Below, piece after piece: positions 21,565 to 22,260 of a DNA stretch of 22,260 nt. The notes under the pieces were generated by a model. It saw nothing but the letters and a program-made list of their open reading frames with translations. It made no database searches and was not told the DNA's origin. The translations under genes were made by a program, and so were the position numbers. The first letter of the stretch is position 1. Each line of letters starts with the position of its first letter. Source of the DNA: Methanobacteriaceae archaeon (GTDB lineage: Archaea > Methanobacteriota > Methanobacteria > Methanobacteriales > Methanobacteriaceae); contig DAHVOW010000026.1 of NCBI GenBank assembly GCA_027318585.1, positions 1-22,260 on the forward strand, in the 5' to 3' direction.

Positions 21565-22260
21565 TTAGGAAGTAGCAAGTCCCATAGTACGATCGTGTGT
21601 GTTTATTATCCAGGGATCATCAAGAGAATTTACAAATTCATTACATGCAAGTGAAAACCCAGTAGCCCCCATTCCAAATACAAAAACCCCTGCAGGAGTT
21701 CCAAGGCCATCTGTTGCACCTATCATTCCAATACCCGCTTCCATAGTTTTGATACTCATGGCCATACCATATACGCTTAGCACTGATGTTATTATCTTTT
21801 TATCATTCAATTGATCACCATCCTCGTGAATATATCTAGTCGTGTAATAAGTCGCTTTGTATCCACGATGATACTTCCATACTATAGTGGGAATGGTGAT
21901 AGTTACTCTTTTCCAGACGATTTTTGCTTCGTAATGGGCAGGTATGGGCAGCCATCCTTTCCATAGGTAGCCAGGTACCCAACTTATTTTTAGGGTTGGA
22001 TAAGAAAAGTTTCTATTTATCCATTTCACAGTCGGATACCAATACCCTGGCACCCAAAATTCATGTTTAACCTTTACCCAGCACGCCATGGCGTTGATGT
22101 TGCGCATCTCGTCATCGGTGAGTAGGGTAGCATTAACTGGTGCTTGTCCGTTGATTATCAGGGCTATTCCGGTGTAGAGTGTGTTGAATTTTTCTCTACT
22201 TATTTCTAGGTCGCCTAGGTTGGGGTCGTAGAGGTAGACCGTGGTGTTGGTGATGTTGTG
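21565..22260 (-). CDS. C-terminal part of large, probably secreted protein with aromatic and Gly-rich tip
   Basis: The frame is open without a stop from 22260 to 21565 (231 codons plus stop), so the gene continues beyond the window and an internal ATG at 22107 is not the start. The first 55-60 residues (NITNTTVYLYDPNLGDLEI ... LLTDDEMRNINAMACW) are GC-rich. After about 22085 the sequence turns AT-rich and encodes Trp/Tyr/Pro-rich units (WVPGYWYPTVKW, WVPGYLWKGWLP), then a hydrophobic Gly-rich stretch with small-x3-small spacing (EAGIGMIGA, GVFVFGMGATG), then a polar end. The tip could be wall-binding plus membrane-active. Family not recognised. Two small membrane genes follow. Confidence 0.6.
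   Translation of the reverse strand, partial: HNITNTTVYLYDPNLGDLEISREKFNTLYTGIALIINGQAPVNATLLTDDEMRNINAMACWVKVKHEFWVPGYWYPTVKWINRNFSYPTLKISWVPGYLWKGWLPIPAHYEAKIVWKRVTITIPTIVWKYHRGYKATYYTTRYIHEDGDQLNDKKIITSVLSVYGMAMSIKTMEAGIGMIGATDGLGTPAGVFVFGMGATGFSLACNEFVNSLDDPWIINTHDRTMGLATS
22218..22255. repeat. 38-bp direct repeat, copy B
   Basis: Partner of 20603-20640 (37/38 identical). In frame inside the large gene, encoding TNTTVYLYDPN. Confidence 0.75.

Noticed and set aside
20679..22260. Insertion sequence or transposon bounded by the 38-bp repeats
   Set aside because: No transposase-like frame, no terminal inverted repeats or target duplication; the repeat encodes part of a protein and one copy is a decayed gene fragment.

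Overview
The window reads as a chromosomal segment of a hydrogenotrophic methanogen of the order Methanobacteriales, most likely Methanobacterium-like. The evidence is an Orc1/Cdc6 replication initiator, archaeal RtcB with archease, the archaeal dihydropterin pyrophosphokinase MptE, TATA-type promoters combined with GGAGG ribosome sites, and a secreted protein with pseudomurein-binding repeats. Pseudomurein is the wall polymer of Methanobacteriales. No tRNA, rRNA, CRISPR array or insertion sequence was seen.

Layout. 1-2871 (+): the 3' part of an acetolactate-synthase-like TPP enzyme whose 5' end is cut or frameshifted, then a B12-binding radical SAM protein one base downstream. 2923-4077 (-): a class V aminotransferase, divergent from mptE (4150-4932, +) and hisG (5002-5994, +). 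6038-7982 (-): a small membrane protein with a winged-helix regulator, then two tandem paralogous membrane proteins with conserved histidines (DUF4405/cytochrome-b-like), one of them carrying an extracytoplasmic Cys motif. 8313-9440 (+): orc1/cdc6. 9491-9682 (-): a 63-residue membrane protein. 9915-12865 (+): archease, rtcB and a 6-oxopurine-type methylthioinosine phosphorylase. 12985-17956 (+): nadA, an unknown membrane protein, a two-domain glycosyltransferase and a DUF763 protein.

From 17995 to the end everything is on the minus strand and looks accessory. It holds a pseudomurein-binding, M14-like secreted protein with chitobiase-C-like repeats and a Lys/Tyr/Trp tail. It also holds an MNT/HEPN toxin-antitoxin pair whose HEPN partner is truncated before its catalytic motif. 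Two small membrane proteins follow, then the 3' end of a large gene running off the window. That last gene changes abruptly from GC-rich conserved sequence to an AT-rich aromatic and glycine-rich tip. A decayed second copy of its conserved segment lies 1.6 kb away, beyond the two membrane genes. This layout (swappable tip, small membrane ORFs, orphan module) resembles a polymorphic toxin/immunity locus. It is my best candidate for an undescribed system, but it is inference.

Other signals are a structured spacer between archease and rtcB, a palindrome just upstream of the winged-helix gene, repeated AATCTG motifs upstream of cdc6, and a leader peptide overlapping the start of the secreted protein by ATGA. 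All calls come from reading the sequence; no database search was possible.
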